Positions 26,501-37,508 of a stretch of 64,000 nucleotides of DNA are shown piece after piece; position 1 is the first letter of the stretch, and each line of letters opens with the position of its first letter. The DNA is from Archivesica marissinica (Eukaryota > Mollusca > Bivalvia > Venerida > Vesicomyidae). Below the pieces are notes generated by a model, which searched no databases, had not been told where the DNA came from, and was given only the letters and a program-made list of their open reading frames with translations. Location: positions 45,512,571 to 45,576,570 of the forward strand of contig CM026397.1 in NCBI GenBank assembly GCA_014843695.1, written 5' to 3'. Made by a program: the position numbers and the translations under genes.

Positions 26501-27568
26501 CCCATACTAGTGCTTAATATTGCAATATACCAGTATACCGTGACACCCCTACTAGTGCTTAATATACTAGTATACCGTGACACCCCTACTAGTGCTTAAT
26601 ATTGCAATATACCGGTATACCGTGACACCCCTACTAGTGCTTAATATTGCAATATACCAGTATACCGTGACACCCCTACTAGTGCTTAATATTGCAATAT
26701 ACCGGTATACCGTGACACCCCTACTAGTGCTTAATATTGCAATATACCGGTATACCGTGACATCCCTACTAGTGCTTAATATTGCAATATACCGTGACAT
26801 CCCTACTAGTGCTTAATATTGCAATATACTGGTATACCATGACACCCCTACTAGTGCTTAATATTGCAATATACTGGTATACCGTGACACCCCTACTAGT
26901 GCTTAATATTGCAATATACCGGTATACCGTGACACCCCTACTAGTGCTTAATATTGCAATATACCAGTATACCGTGACACCCCTACTAGTGCTTAATATT
27001 GCAATATACCAGTATACCGTGACACCCCTACTAGTGCTTAATATTGCAATATACCGGTATACCGTGACATCCCTACTAGTGCTTAATATTGCAATATACC
27101 GGTATACCGTGACACCCCTACTAGTGCTTAATATTGCAATATACCGGTATACCGTGACATCCCTACTAGTGCTTAATATTGCAATATACCAGTATACCGT
27201 GACACCCCTACTAGTGCTTAATATTGCAATATACCAGTATACCGTGACACCCCTACTAGTGCTTAATATTGCAATATACTGGTATACCGTGACATCCCTA
27301 CTAGTGCTTAATATTGCAATATACTGGTATACCGTGACACCCCTACTAGTGCTTAATATTGCAATATACCAGTATACCGTGACACCCATACTAGTGCTTA
27401 ATATTGCAATATACCGGTATACCGTGACATCCCTACTAGTGCTTAATATTGCAATATACTGGTATACCGTGACACCCATACTAGTGCTTAATATTGCAAT
27501 ATACCAGTATACCGTGACACCCCTACTAGTGCTTAATATACCGGTATACCGTGACACCCCTACTAGTG
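23575..27568. repeat. 45-bp satellite, about 89 copies
   Basis: The unit is TGCTTAATATTGCAATATAC, then CGGTATACCGTGACACCCCT, then ACTAG. It holds three perfect palindromes: ATATTGCAATAT, ATACCGGTAT and ACTAGT. Common variants are CCAGTATACC, CTGGTATACC, CCCATACTAG and GACATCCC. Shortened units (CTTAATATACTAGTATACC) occur near 24931, 25104 and 26563. Because 45 is a multiple of 3 and the unit lacks stops in one frame per strand, there are open frames of up to 418 codons on both strands (for example 23576-24832 minus and 23610-24842 plus). These are not genes. The array ends about 46 bases from the donor of ERMP1 exon H. Confidence 0.96.
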
Positions 27569-27614
27569 ACACTAACACACATGAACGTGAATGGATGTAC
27601 GAGTATTTCCTTAC

Positions 27615-27820
27615 TTTGGATGAAGCATGTCTATCACGGGAATGATGAATGGGACACCGCAGTAGGGTCCAAGGGTACATTGTATTTTTTCGGCTGTTTG
27701 TAGCTGTGGCATGGATGCAATCAGGTGCTTGTTGGCATTGTAGTCGAACGGTATAAGCCAGATTCCCGAGTCTTCGTATGACACAGATCCCTGTAAATCG
27801 TGCGTTCTCCTCCTGGTATG
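27615..27820 (-). CDS. ERMP1: ERMP1-like exon H (luminal segment after the last helix seen)
   Basis: 206 bases, 68 codons plus 2 bases. It starts after the acceptor TGTGCTTTCAG and ends at the donor GTAAGG (phase 2). The peptide begins HTRRRTHDLQG and continues DSGIWLIPFDYNANKH, then CTLGPYCGVPFIIPV. ERMP1 has the same order at this place: an HDLEG-type block, a DSGIW..FDY block, and a cysteine pair before a GFPW/GVPF-type motif. The segment lies on the luminal side after the helices, and the two cysteines may form a disulfide (inference). Without the donor, the frame would reach TAA two codons on, so an alternative short end at 27611 cannot be excluded. The next exon is not found in the remaining 27.6 kb. 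Confidence 0.88.
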
Positions 27821-28004
27821 CTGAAAGCACAAGTTGGATAGCTTAGTGGCAAACTACCCTATCTGTACATTTATATACAGATACTTGAAACAGTATGGTG
27901 CTAAACCCCTCAGAACGATGCGTTTGCTTGTTCTGTTTGTTTTGGTGTTTAAAGTCGCACCGCACCGACAGCTTAGTTTGTATAGTGACTCTCCAGCAAT
28001 TATT

Positions 28005-28314
28005 CAGGGTTCATTCTAGGTCAGAATGTTTGGGAGAAGTGAGAAAGCGCATGATCGCTTCCTTAAATGGTGTTCTTTAATATACTTCTACAAAATAGGG
28101 TTAAAATGCACAGTACAACCATTAAATACAACATTTGAATAGAAGGAGTGCTTTATAATGGGCCAATGTACATACACTAGGCACAATATTGTTTGAAAAT
28201 TGTAAAAACCAAAAAATAATTTTTTTTTAGGGAGAAGTGGGGCCCCAAGAGGGCGAAGACCCAGGGTCCCTAGAGTGACAATTTCGCCCACATCGCCCTC
28301 TAGAATGATCCCTG
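28005..28314. mobile_element. Short inverted-repeat DNA element (MITE-like), 310 bp
   Basis: The left end CAGGGTTCATTCTAG faces the right end CTAGAATGATCCCTG (14 of 15 match as an inverted repeat). Both ends are directly flanked by ATTATT (27999-28004 and 28315-28320), a possible 6-bp target duplication. CAGGG ends are common in hAT elements, which usually make 8-bp duplications, so the superfamily is uncertain. No coding capacity. A diverged relative lies at about 53065-53407. Confidence 0.6.
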
Positions 28315-28455
28315 ATTATTGGTGGAGGAAGACCCTCGGTGCCCCTCCGAGCAGTATTTCAGGTAGGAATGGGCAGCATGGTAGAACCACCGACCTTCTG
28401 CAAGTCAGCTGGATAGCTTCCTCACATGATTCATTAAAAGAATTTGACACCCCGA

Positions 28456-31400
28456 GTGTGATTGGCAAGTGGTCTATACTGTGATTGGCAAGTGGTCTAT
28501 ACTGTGATTGGCAAGGGGTCTATACTGTGATTGGCAAGTGGTCTATACTGTGATTGGCAAGTGATCTATACTGTGATTGGCAAGTGATCTATACTGTGAT
28601 TGGCAAGTGATCTATACTGTGATTGGCAAGTGGTCTATACTGTGATTGGCAAGTGATCTATACTGTGATTGGCAAGTGGTCTATACTGTGATTGGCAAGT
28701 GATCTATACTGTGATTGGCAAGTGATCTATACTGTGATTGGCAAGTGGTCTATACTGTGATTGGCAAGTGATCTATACTGTGATTGGCAAGTGATCTATA
28801 CTGTGATTGGCAAGTGATCTATACTGTGATTGGCAAGTGATCTATACTGTGATTGGCAAGTGATCTATACTGTGATTGGCAAGTGATCTATACTGTGATT
28901 GGCAAGTGATCTATACTGTGATTGGCAAGTGATCTATACTGTGATTGGCAAGTGATCTATACTGTGATTGGCAAGTGGTCTATACTGTGATTGGCAAGTG
29001 ATCTATACTGTGATTGGCAAGTGATCTATACTGTGATTGGCAAGTGATCTATACTGTGATTGGCAAGTGATCTATACTGTGATTGGCAAGTGATCTATAC
29101 TGTGATTGGCAAGTGGTATATACTGTGATTGGCAAGTGATCTATACTGTGATTGGCAAGTGGTCTATACTGTGATTGGCAAGTGATCTATAGTGATTGGC
29201 AAGTGGTCTATACTGTGATTGGCAAGTGATCTATACAGTGATTGGCAAGTGATCTATACTGTGATTGGCAAGTGGTCTATACTGTGATTGGCAAGTGATC
29301 TATAGTGATTGGCAAGTGGTCTATACTGTGATTGGCAAGTGATCTATACTGTGATTGGCAAGTGGTCTATACTGTGATTGGCAAGTGATCTATACTGTGA
29401 TTGGCAAGTGATCTATACTGTGATTGGCAAGTGATCTATACTGTGATTGGCAAGTGATCTATCCTGTGATTGGCAAGTGATCTATACTGTGATTGGCAAG
29501 TGGTCTATACTGCGATTGGCAAGTGATCTATACTGCGATTGGCAAGTGATCTATACTGCGATTGGCAAGTGATCTATACTGTGATTGGCAAGTGATCTAT
29601 ACTGCGATTGGCAAGTGGTCTATACTGCGATTGGCAAGTGATCTATACTGTGATTGGCAAGTGATCTATACTGTGATTGGCAAGTGGTCTATACTGTGAT
29701 TGGCAAGTGATCTATACTGTGATTGGCAAGTGATCTATACTGTGATTGGCAAGTGATCTATACTGTGATTGGCAAGTGATCTATACTGTGATTGGCAAGT
29801 GATCTATACTGTGATTGGCAAGTGATCTATACTGTGATTGGCAAGTGATCTATACTGCGATTGGCAAGTGATCTATACTGCGATTGGCAAGTGATCTATA
29901 CTGCGATTGGCAAGTGATCTATACTGTGATTGGCAAGTGATCTATACTGCGATTGGCAAGTGATCTATACTGCGATTGGCAAGTGGTCTATACTGCGATT
30001 GGCAAGTGATCTATACTGTGATTGGCAAGTGGTCTATACTGTGATTGGCAAGTGATCTATACTGTGATTGGCAAGTGATCTATACTGTGATTGGCAAGTG
30101 GTCTATACTGTGATTGGCAAGTGATCTATACTGTGATTGGCAAGTGATCTATACTGTGATTGGCAAGTGATCTATACTGTGATTGGCAAGTGATCTATAC
30201 TGTGATTGGCAAGTGATCAATACTGTGATTGGCAAGTGGTCTATACTGTGATTGGCAAGTGATCTATACTGTGATTGGCAAGTGGTTGATACTGTGATTG
30301 GCAAGTGATCTATACTGTGATTGGCAAGTGGTCTATACTGTGATTGGCAAGTGATCTATACTGTGATTGGCAAGTGGTCTATACTGTGATTGGCAAGTGA
30401 TCTATACTGTGATTGGCAAGTGATCTATACTGTGATTGGCAAGTGATCTATACTGTGATTGGCAAGTGATCTGTACTGTGATTGGCAAGTGATCTATACT
30501 GTGATTGGCAAGTGATCTATACTGTGATTGGCAAGTGATCTATACTGTGATTGGCAAGTGATCTATACTGTGATTGGCAAGTGATCTATACTGCGATTGG
30601 CAAGTGGTCTATACTGCGATTGGCAAGTGATCTATACTGTGATTGGCAAGTGATCTATACTGTGATTGGCAAGTGGTCTATACTGTGATTGGCAAGTGAT
30701 CTATACTGTGATTGGCAAGTGATCTATACTGTGATTGGCAAGTGATCTATACTGTGATTGGCAAGTGATCTATACTGTGATTGGCAAGTGATCTATACTG
30801 TGATTGGCAAGTGATCTATACTGTGATTGGCAAGTGATCTATACTGTGATTGGCAAGTGATCTATACTGTGATTGGCAAGTGATCTATACTGTGATTGGC
30901 AAGTGGTCTATACTGTGATTGGCAAGTGATCTATACTGTGATTGGCAAGTGGTCGATACTGTGATTGGCAAGTGATCTATACTGTGATTGGCAAGTGGTC
31001 TATACTGTGATTGGCAAGTGATCTATACTGTGATTGGCAAGTGGTCTATACTGTGATTGGCAAGTGATCTATACTGTGATTGGCAAGTGATCTATACTGT
31101 GATTGGCAAGTGATCTGTACTGTGATTGGCAAGTGATCTATACTGTGATTGGCAAGTGATCTATACTGTGATTGGCAAGTGATCTATACTGTGATTGGCA
31201 AGTGATCTATACTGTGATGGGCAAGTGGTCTATACTGTGATTGGCAAGTGATCTATACTGTGATTGGCAAGTGATCTATACTGTGATTGGCAAGTGATCT
31301 ATACTGTGATTGGCAAGTGATCTATACTGTGATTGGCAAGTGATCTATACTGTGATTGGCAAGTGATCTATACTGTGATTGGCAAGTGATCTATACTGTG

Positions 31401-33370
31401 ATTGGCAAGTGATCTATACTGCGATTGGCAAGTGGTCTATACTGCGATTGGCAAGTGATCTATACTGCGATTGGCAAGTGATCTATACTGTGATTGGCAA
31501 GTGATCTATACTGCGATTGGCAAGTGATCTATACTGCGATTGGCAAGTGGTCTATACTGCGATTGGCAAGTGATCTATACTGCGATTGGCAAGTGATCTA
31601 TACTGTGATTGGCAAGTGGTCTATACTGTGATTGGCAAGTGATCTATACTGTGATTGGCAAGTGATCTATACTGTGATTGGCAAGTGGTCTATACTGTGA
31701 TTGGCAAGTGATCTATACTGTGATTGGCAAGTGATCTATACTGTGATTGGCAAGTGATCTATACTGTGATTGGCAAGTGATCTATACTGTGATTGGCAAG
31801 TGATCTATACTGTGATTGGCAAGTGGTCTATACTGTGATTGGCAAGTGATCTATACTGTGATTGGCAAGTGGTCTATACTGTGATTGGCAAGTGATCTAT
31901 ACTGTGATTGGCAAGTGGTCTATACTGTGATTGGCAAGTGATCTATACTGTGATTGGCAAGTGGTCTATACTGTGATTGGCAAGTGATCTATACTGTGAT
32001 TGGCAAGTGATCTATACTGTGATTGGCAAGTGATCTATACTGTGATTGGCAAGTGATCTATACTGTGATTGGCAAGTGATCTATACTGTGATTGGCAAGT
32101 GATCTATACTGTGATTGGCAGTGGTCTATACTGTGATTGGCAAGTGATCTATACTGTGATTGGCAAGTGATCTATACTGCGATTGGCAAGTGATCTATAC
32201 TGCGATTGGCAAGTGGTCTATACTGTGATTGGCAAGTGATCTATACCGTGATTGGCTAGTGATCTATACCGTGATTGGCAAGTGGTCTATACTGTGATTG
32301 GCAAGTGATCTATACTGTGATTGGCAAGTGATCTATACTGTGATTGGCAAGTGATCTATACTGTGATTGGCAAGTGATCTATACTGTGATTGGCAAGTGG
32401 TCTATACTGTGATTGGCAAGTGATCTATACTGTGATTGGCAAGTGGTCTATACTGTGATTGGCAAGTGATCTATACTGTGATTGGCAAGTGGTCTATACT
32501 GTGATTGGCAAGTGATCTATACTGTGATTGGCAAGTGGTCTATACTGTGATTGGCAAGTGATCTATACTGTGATTGGCAAGTGATCTATACTGTGATTGG
32601 CAAGTGATCTATACTGTGATTGGCAAGTGATCTATACTGTGATTGGCAAGTGATCTATACTGTGATTGGCAAGTGATCTATACTGTGATTGGCAAGTGGT
32701 CTATACTGTGATTGGCAAGTGATCTATACTGTGATTGGCAAGTGATCTATACTGCGATTGGCAAGTGATCTATACTGCGATTGGCAAGTGGTCTATACTG
32801 TGATTGGCAAGTGATCTATACCGTGATTGGCAAGTGATCTATACTGTGATTGGCAAGTGGTCTATACTGTGATTGGCAAGTGATCTATACTGTGATTGGC
32901 AAGTGGTCTATACTGTGATTGGCAAGTGATCTATACTGTGATTGGCAAGTGGTCTATACTGTGATTGGCAAGTGATCTATACTGTGATTGGCAAGTGATC
33001 TATACTGTGATTGGCAAGTGATCTATACTGTGATTGGCAAGTGATCTATACTGTGATTGGCAAGTGATCTATACTGTGATTGGCAAGTGATCTATACTGT
33101 ATTGGCAAGTGATCTATACTGGATTGGCAAGTGATCTATACTGTTATTGGCAAGTGATCTATACTGCGATTGGCAAGTGGTCTATACTGTGATTGGCAAG
33201 TGATCTATACTGTGATTGGCAAGTGATCTATACTGTGATTGGCAAGTGATCTATACTGTGATTGGCAAGTGATCTATACTGTGATTGGCAAGTGATCTAT
33301 ACTGTGATTGGCAAGTGATCTATACTGTGATTGGTAAGTGATCTATACTGTGATTGGCAAGTGATCTATA
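28456..33370. repeat. 23-bp satellite, first block, about 213 copies
   Basis: The unit is TGTGATTGGCAAGTGATCTA followed by TAC. The main variants are GTGGTC for GTGATC and TGCGATT for TGTGATT, and they are clustered. Blocks around 29501-29640, 29851-30000 and 31411-31590 are rich in TGCGATT with similar variant order, which suggests block duplication. No stop-free long frame arises because 23 is not a multiple of 3. Confidence 0.96.
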
Positions 33371-33605
33371 GTTTATACAAATTTATTTTAGCTAGATTGT
33401 GAAACAAGTTCTTACAACTTATATTTATCACTCTCGAGACCTCATTCCTGATGGAATCCATCGCCATGAGGGAGAGAGAAGAGGCAACGTGGAATTTAAA
33501 TGCCTTGCCTAAGGGCACAATCGTAACGGCTTCAGCGGGACTCGAACTCTGGACCTTTCGCACCTGAAGAGAACGCGCATCCACTGAGCTATCACGACTT
33601 CCACT
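33371..33605 (-). mobile_element. tRNA-derived SINE (family 3), full copy with target duplication
   Basis: Inserted in the 23-bp array. On the minus strand it starts GTGGAAGTCGTGATAGCTCA, with an A-box-like TAGCTCAGTGG and a B-box-like GAGTTCGAGTCCC. A body with CCTCATGGCGATGGATTCC follows, then a tail ending AAAATAAATTTGTATAAAC. The 10-bp direct repeat GTGATCTATA flanks it (33361-33370 and 33606-33615), and the satellite resumes in register after it. A second copy lies at 52375-52609. The array is therefore older than this insertion. Confidence 0.85.
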
Positions 33606-33878
33606 GTGATCTATACTGTGATTGGCAAGTGATCTATACTGTGATTGGCAAGTGATCTATACTGTGATTGGCAAGTGATCTATACTGTGATTGGCAAGTG
33701 ATCTATACTGTGATTGGCAAGTGATCTATACTGTGATTGGCAAGTGATCTATACTGTGATTGACAAGTGATCTATACTGTGATTGGCAAGTAATCTATAC
33801 TGTGATTGGCAAGTGATCTATACTGTGATTGGCAAGTGATCTATACTGTGATTGGCAAGTGATCTATACTGTGATTTG
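33606..33878. repeat. 23-bp satellite, second block, about 12 copies
   Basis: Continuation of the array after the SINE insertion, in the same phase. It ends at 33878, where the sequence passes into the right half of SINE family 1 (GATTTGAAGAAAAGAACCG). Confidence 0.95.
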
Positions 33879-34053
33879 AAGAAAAGAACCGTAACCACTT
33901 GGCCCCCCCCCCCCTACCTCGCTCAAAACAGGTATCCTTATTTTATTAGATATGGAGTCTCTTTAATATGTTTCCATAGTAACCATATAATATTTACATC
34001 GCTATTACATTTGCATTGATGAACGTAAATGTCCTGTTTGTATCTATTTTCGC

Positions 34054-35452
34054 AGATACTGGCTTGCGCAGATACTGACATGCGCAGATACTGGCATGTG
34101 CAGATACTGGCATGTGCAGATACTGGCATGCACAGATACTGGCTTGCGCAGATACTGGCATGCGCAGATACTGGCATGCGCAGATACTGGCTTGCGCAGA
34201 TACTGGCTTGCGCAGATACTGGCTTGCGCAGATACTGGCTTGCACAGATACTGGCATGCGCAGATACTGGCATGTGCAGATACTGATATGCGCAGATACT
34301 GGTATGCGCAGATACTGGCATGCGCAGATACTGACATGCGCAGATACTGTCATGCGCAGATACTAACATGTACAGATACTGACATGCACATATACTGACA
34401 AGCGAAGATACTGACATGCACAGATACTGGCATGCACAGATACTGATACTGGCATGTGCAGTACTGACATGCGCAGATACTAACAAGCGCAGATACTGAC
34501 ATGCGCAGATACTGGCATTCGCAGATACTGACATGTACAGATACTGACATGCACAGATACTGACAAGCGAAGATACTGACATGCGCAGATACTGGCATGC
34601 ACAGATACTGACAAGCGAAGATACCGACATGCGCAGATACTGGCATGCACAGATACTAACAAGCGCAGATACTGACATGCGCAGATACTGGCATTCACAG
34701 ATACTGACATGTGCAGATACTGGCATGCACAGATACTGGCATGCGCAGATACTAACAAGCGCAGATACTGACATGCGCAGATACTGGCATTCGCAGATAC
34801 TGACATGCGCAGATACTGGCATGCACAGATACTGGCATGCGCAGATACTGACATGCGCAGATACTGGCATGCGCAGATACTGGCATGGGCAGATACTGAC
34901 ATGCGCAGATACTGACATGCACATATACTGACATGCGCAGATACTGACATGCGCAGATACTGACATGCGCAGATACTGGCGTTCGCAGATACTGACATGC
35001 GCAGATACTGGCATGCACAGATACTGGCGTGCGCAGATACTGGCATGCACAGATACTGGCATGTGCAGATACTGACATGCGCAGATACTGACATGTGCAG
35101 ATACTGACATACGCAGATACTGACATGTGCAGATACTGACATGCGCATATACTGACATGCGCATATACTGGCATGCGCAAATACTGGCATGCGCAGTACT
35201 GACATGTGCAGATACTGGCTTGCGCAGATACTGGCATGCGCAGATACTGGCATGCGCAGATACTGACAAGCGCAGATACTGGCATGCACAGATACTGGCT
35301 TTCACAGATACTGACATGTGCAGATACTGGCTTGCACAGATACTGGCATGCGCAGATACTGACATGCACAGATACTCACATGTGCCGATACTGGCATGCG
35401 CAGATACTGACATGCGCAGATACTATCAAGCGCAGATACTGGCATGCGCAGA
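34054..35452. repeat. 16-bp satellite, about 87 copies
   Basis: The unit is GGCATGCGCAGATACT. Variants are TGACATG, TGCACAG, TGTGCAG, CTTGCGC and AACAAGCGC. The unit contains the palindromes GCATGC and TGCGCA. Frames such as 33938-35413 (minus, 491 codons) appear because stop-free frames run through many copies; these are not genes. The right end merges into decayed copies of ERMP1 exon G. On the gene strand each unit ends in CAG. Confidence 0.95.
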
Positions 35453-35455
35453 TAC

Positions 35456-35594
35456 TTGCTGTACGAGAAGTATGGCCAGGAACCAGACAATTTACCACAG
35501 CTAGTACCCATTGGTGCTGGTTATTACTGGTTCCCACTAGGGAATGCTAGCTGTATGAGAGATATGGCCAGGAACCAGACAACTTACAACTGAT
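35456..35594 (-). pseudogene. Decayed tandem partial copies of ERMP1 exon G
   Basis: Three pieces resemble the 3' part of exon G (35879-36034) with its donor. 35457-35488 and 35489-35580 both contain TGGCCAGGAACCAGAC (exon: TGGCCAGGAGCCAGAC). The second also has CATTGGTGCTGG and CTGGTTCCCACT, as in the exon. 35581-35594 repeats the donor region. On the minus strand the second piece reads VWFLAISLIQLAFPSGNQ and then a stop, against VWLLAMLFTPLGFPYSGNQ in the exon. The first reads VWFLAILLVQQ and runs into the 16-bp array. All lack the first half of the exon, so they are not usable exons. Confidence 0.75.
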
Positions 35595-35595
35595 A

Positions 35596-35795
35596 CAGAC
35601 GGATATGTAGTCCAGTGGTTAACACGTTGGACTGGTAATCCAGGGATTGCAGGTTCGATCCCCTGTCTGACCCTAATAAAATTAACAGACTTTCAGATTG
35701 GACGTTAAACCGAGGTCTCATGTCGGTGCTTTACACCGTGCAAGTAAAAGAACCAGAGGAGACTCTGGAATGGGTCTCTGTATCATTGCCAAAAA
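35596..35795 (+). mobile_element. tRNA-derived SINE (family 2), copy 1
   Basis: The head (35596-35672) has a tRNA-like fold. Ends CAGACGG and CTGTCTG pair, TAGTCCAGTGG fits an A box, TTGGA-CTGGTAA-TCCAG forms an anticodon arm, and GGTTCGATCCC is a B box. The body has CCGAGGTCTCATGTCGGTGC and AAAGAACCAGAGGA. Copy 2 at 42982 shares head and body, and a tRNA gene would not share the body, so I call it a SINE rather than a functional tRNA. Confidence 0.75.
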
Positions 35796-35878
35796 TCTAA
35801 AATGACTAATCTTTTCAGGAGGCGTCGCTCATATGGGCAACTGGTAGCAACGATAAATAAACATAAACACACACTTAC

Positions 35879-36034
35879 CACTGCTAATATCCTCATTGGT
35901 GTGGGTTGTTGCTGGTTCCCACTGTACGGGAATCCTAATGGTGTGAAAAGCATGGCCAGGAGCCAGACTACTGTTATGGCACTCAGGAATAATACCAGTT
36001 TCTTCAGGTTGCTACATAAATATATCAGGCTAAC
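35879..36034 (-). CDS. ERMP1: ERMP1-like exon G (membrane helix and FPYS motif)
   Basis: 156 bases, 52 codons, phase 0 at both ends. Acceptor TTTATCCGTAG; donor GTAAGTGTGT. The peptide starts VSLIYLCSNLKKL. A hydrophobic stretch follows (VLFLSAITVVWLLAMLF, one membrane helix), then LGFPYSGNQQQPTP and RILAV. ERMP1 proteins have a LVCSGTFFPYSSNP-type sequence here, so the FPYS.N match is diagnostic. It joins exon F (ending SGYL) and exon H (starting HTRRR) without a frame change. A 42-bp array begins 67 bases upstream of its acceptor, and decayed copies of its 3' half lie about 290 bases downstream. Confidence 0.9.
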
Positions 36035-36100
36035 CTACGGATAAAAACAAGATCGCAATACATTCCAGTATTAAACATGTATACATTGTAAATAGTAATA

Positions 36101-36460
36101 TCATTGTATTTAAATTTCATGAAATGTAACGTCACAGTAAAATCATTGTATTTTTATTTCATGGAATGTAACGTCACAGTAAAATAATTGTATTTGTATT
36201 TCATGGAATGCAACGTCACAGTAAAATCATTGTATATTTATTTCATGGAATGTAACGTCACAGTAAAATCATTGTATTTTTATTTCATGGAATGCAACGT
36301 CACAGTAAAATCATTGTATATTTATTTCATGGAATGTAACTTTACAGTAAAATCATTGTATTTTTATTTCATGGAATGTAACGTCACAGTAAAATCATTG
36401 TATTTTTATTTCATGGAATGTAACGTCACAGTAAAATCATTGTATTTTTATTTCATGGAA
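36101..36460. repeat. 42-bp tandem repeat, about 8.5 copies
   Basis: The unit is TCATTGTATTTTTATTTCAT, then GGAATGTAACGTCACAGTAA, then AA. It contains AACGTCAC, a CRE-like half site. Because 42 is a multiple of 3, an open frame (36188-36529) results; it is not a gene. The first copy (36101) is diverged. Confidence 0.95.
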
Positions 36461-36764
36461 TTTGTTTTTCTGACATTTGTTACTTGTCTGGCGAACAGTT
36501 GTCACACAAAATATGCTTGGAAACATTAAAGCAGATAAATTCAATGAAATAATGACCATACATCTATTTGTTTCATGTTTTCAAGTTTGTTATAATATTA
36601 CTACTGTTGAAGACCACTATTAATTTTATTCATGAGCATTTATATTTCGTTAATTTTCTCGATCTAAGTAGATCGCGAATTCATAATTCTCGTGAATAAT
36701 ACTGTGTCTGAATGTTTTATTCGAAAATATGTACATTTGATCAAACTTTTGAAAGCCAATACAA
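36461..36764. other. AT-rich intron sequence, nothing recognised
   Basis: No repeat unit, exon border or element end was recognised in this stretch between the 42-bp and the AT-rich arrays. Confidence 0.5.
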
Positions 36765-37486
36765 TTAGCGATATATATATAAACATTCACCTTTATTAGC
36801 GATATATATATAAACATTCACCTTTATTAGCGATATATATATAAACATTCACCTTTATTAGCGATATATATAAACATTCACCTTTATTAGCGATATATAT
36901 ATATAAACATTCACCTTTACTAGCGATATATATATATAAACATTCACCTTTACTAGCGATATATATATAAACATTCACCTTTATTAGCGATATATATATA
37001 TAAACATTCACCTTTACTAGCGATATATATATAAACATTCACCTTTATTAGCGATATATATATAAACATTCACCTTTATTAGCGATATATATATAAACAT
37101 TCACCTTTACTAGCGATATATATATAAACATTCATCTTTATTAGCAATATATATATAAACATTCACCTTTACTAGCGATATATATATAAACATTCACCTT
37201 TATTAGCGATATATATATAAACATTCACCTTTACTAGCGATATATATATATAAACATTCACCTTTATTAGCGATATATATATAAACATTCACCTTTATTA
37301 GCGATATATATATAAACATTCACCTTTACTAGCGATATATATATAAACATTCACCTTTACTAGCGATATATATATAAACATTCACCTTTACTAGCGATAT
37401 ATATATAAACATTCACCTTTATTAGCGATATATATATAAACATTCACCTTTATTAGCGATATATATATAAACATTCACCTTTATTG
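36765..37486. repeat. AT-rich tandem repeat of about 30 bp, about 24 copies
   Basis: The unit is AGCGATATATATATAAACAT followed by TCACCTTTAT. Length changes from unit to unit because the inner TA run varies. Alternation of TTATT and TTACT variants is irregular. Confidence 0.95.
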
Positions 37487-37508
37487 CTGTGCGTAATCTT
37501 AAAAATGC

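Larger units (their letters stand above)
28321..33915 (-). mobile_element. SINE family 1 copy split by an internal 23-bp satellite
   Basis: The left half, 28321-28456, carries ACCGACCTTCTGCAAGTCAG, GGATAGCTTCCTCACATGA and GACACCCCGAGTGTGATTGG. The right half, 33870-33915, reads GATTTGAAGAAAAGAACCGT, then AACCACTTGGCC and a run of 12 C. In related copies these pieces are adjacent. The minus strand gives a tRNA-like start (GGCCAAGTGGTTACGG, compare tRNA-Leu/Ser GGCCGAGTGGTTAAGG). Everything between, about 5.4 kb, is the 23-bp array, so the satellite appears to be an expansion of the SINE's own middle. Confidence 0.65.

Noticed and set aside
27834..28080. Short plus-strand frames of 61 codons near exon H
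   Set aside because: They overlap the exon H acceptor region and an inverted-repeat element, and show no domain or codon signal.
650..33878. A CRISPR array
   Set aside because: Units are contiguous with no unique spacers, the genome is eukaryotic, and there are no cas genes.
35596..35672. A functional tRNA gene (anticodon GGT, Thr-like)
   Set aside because: The T arm is imperfect, and the tRNA-like part is followed by a body also found after the head at 42982, which shows a SINE.
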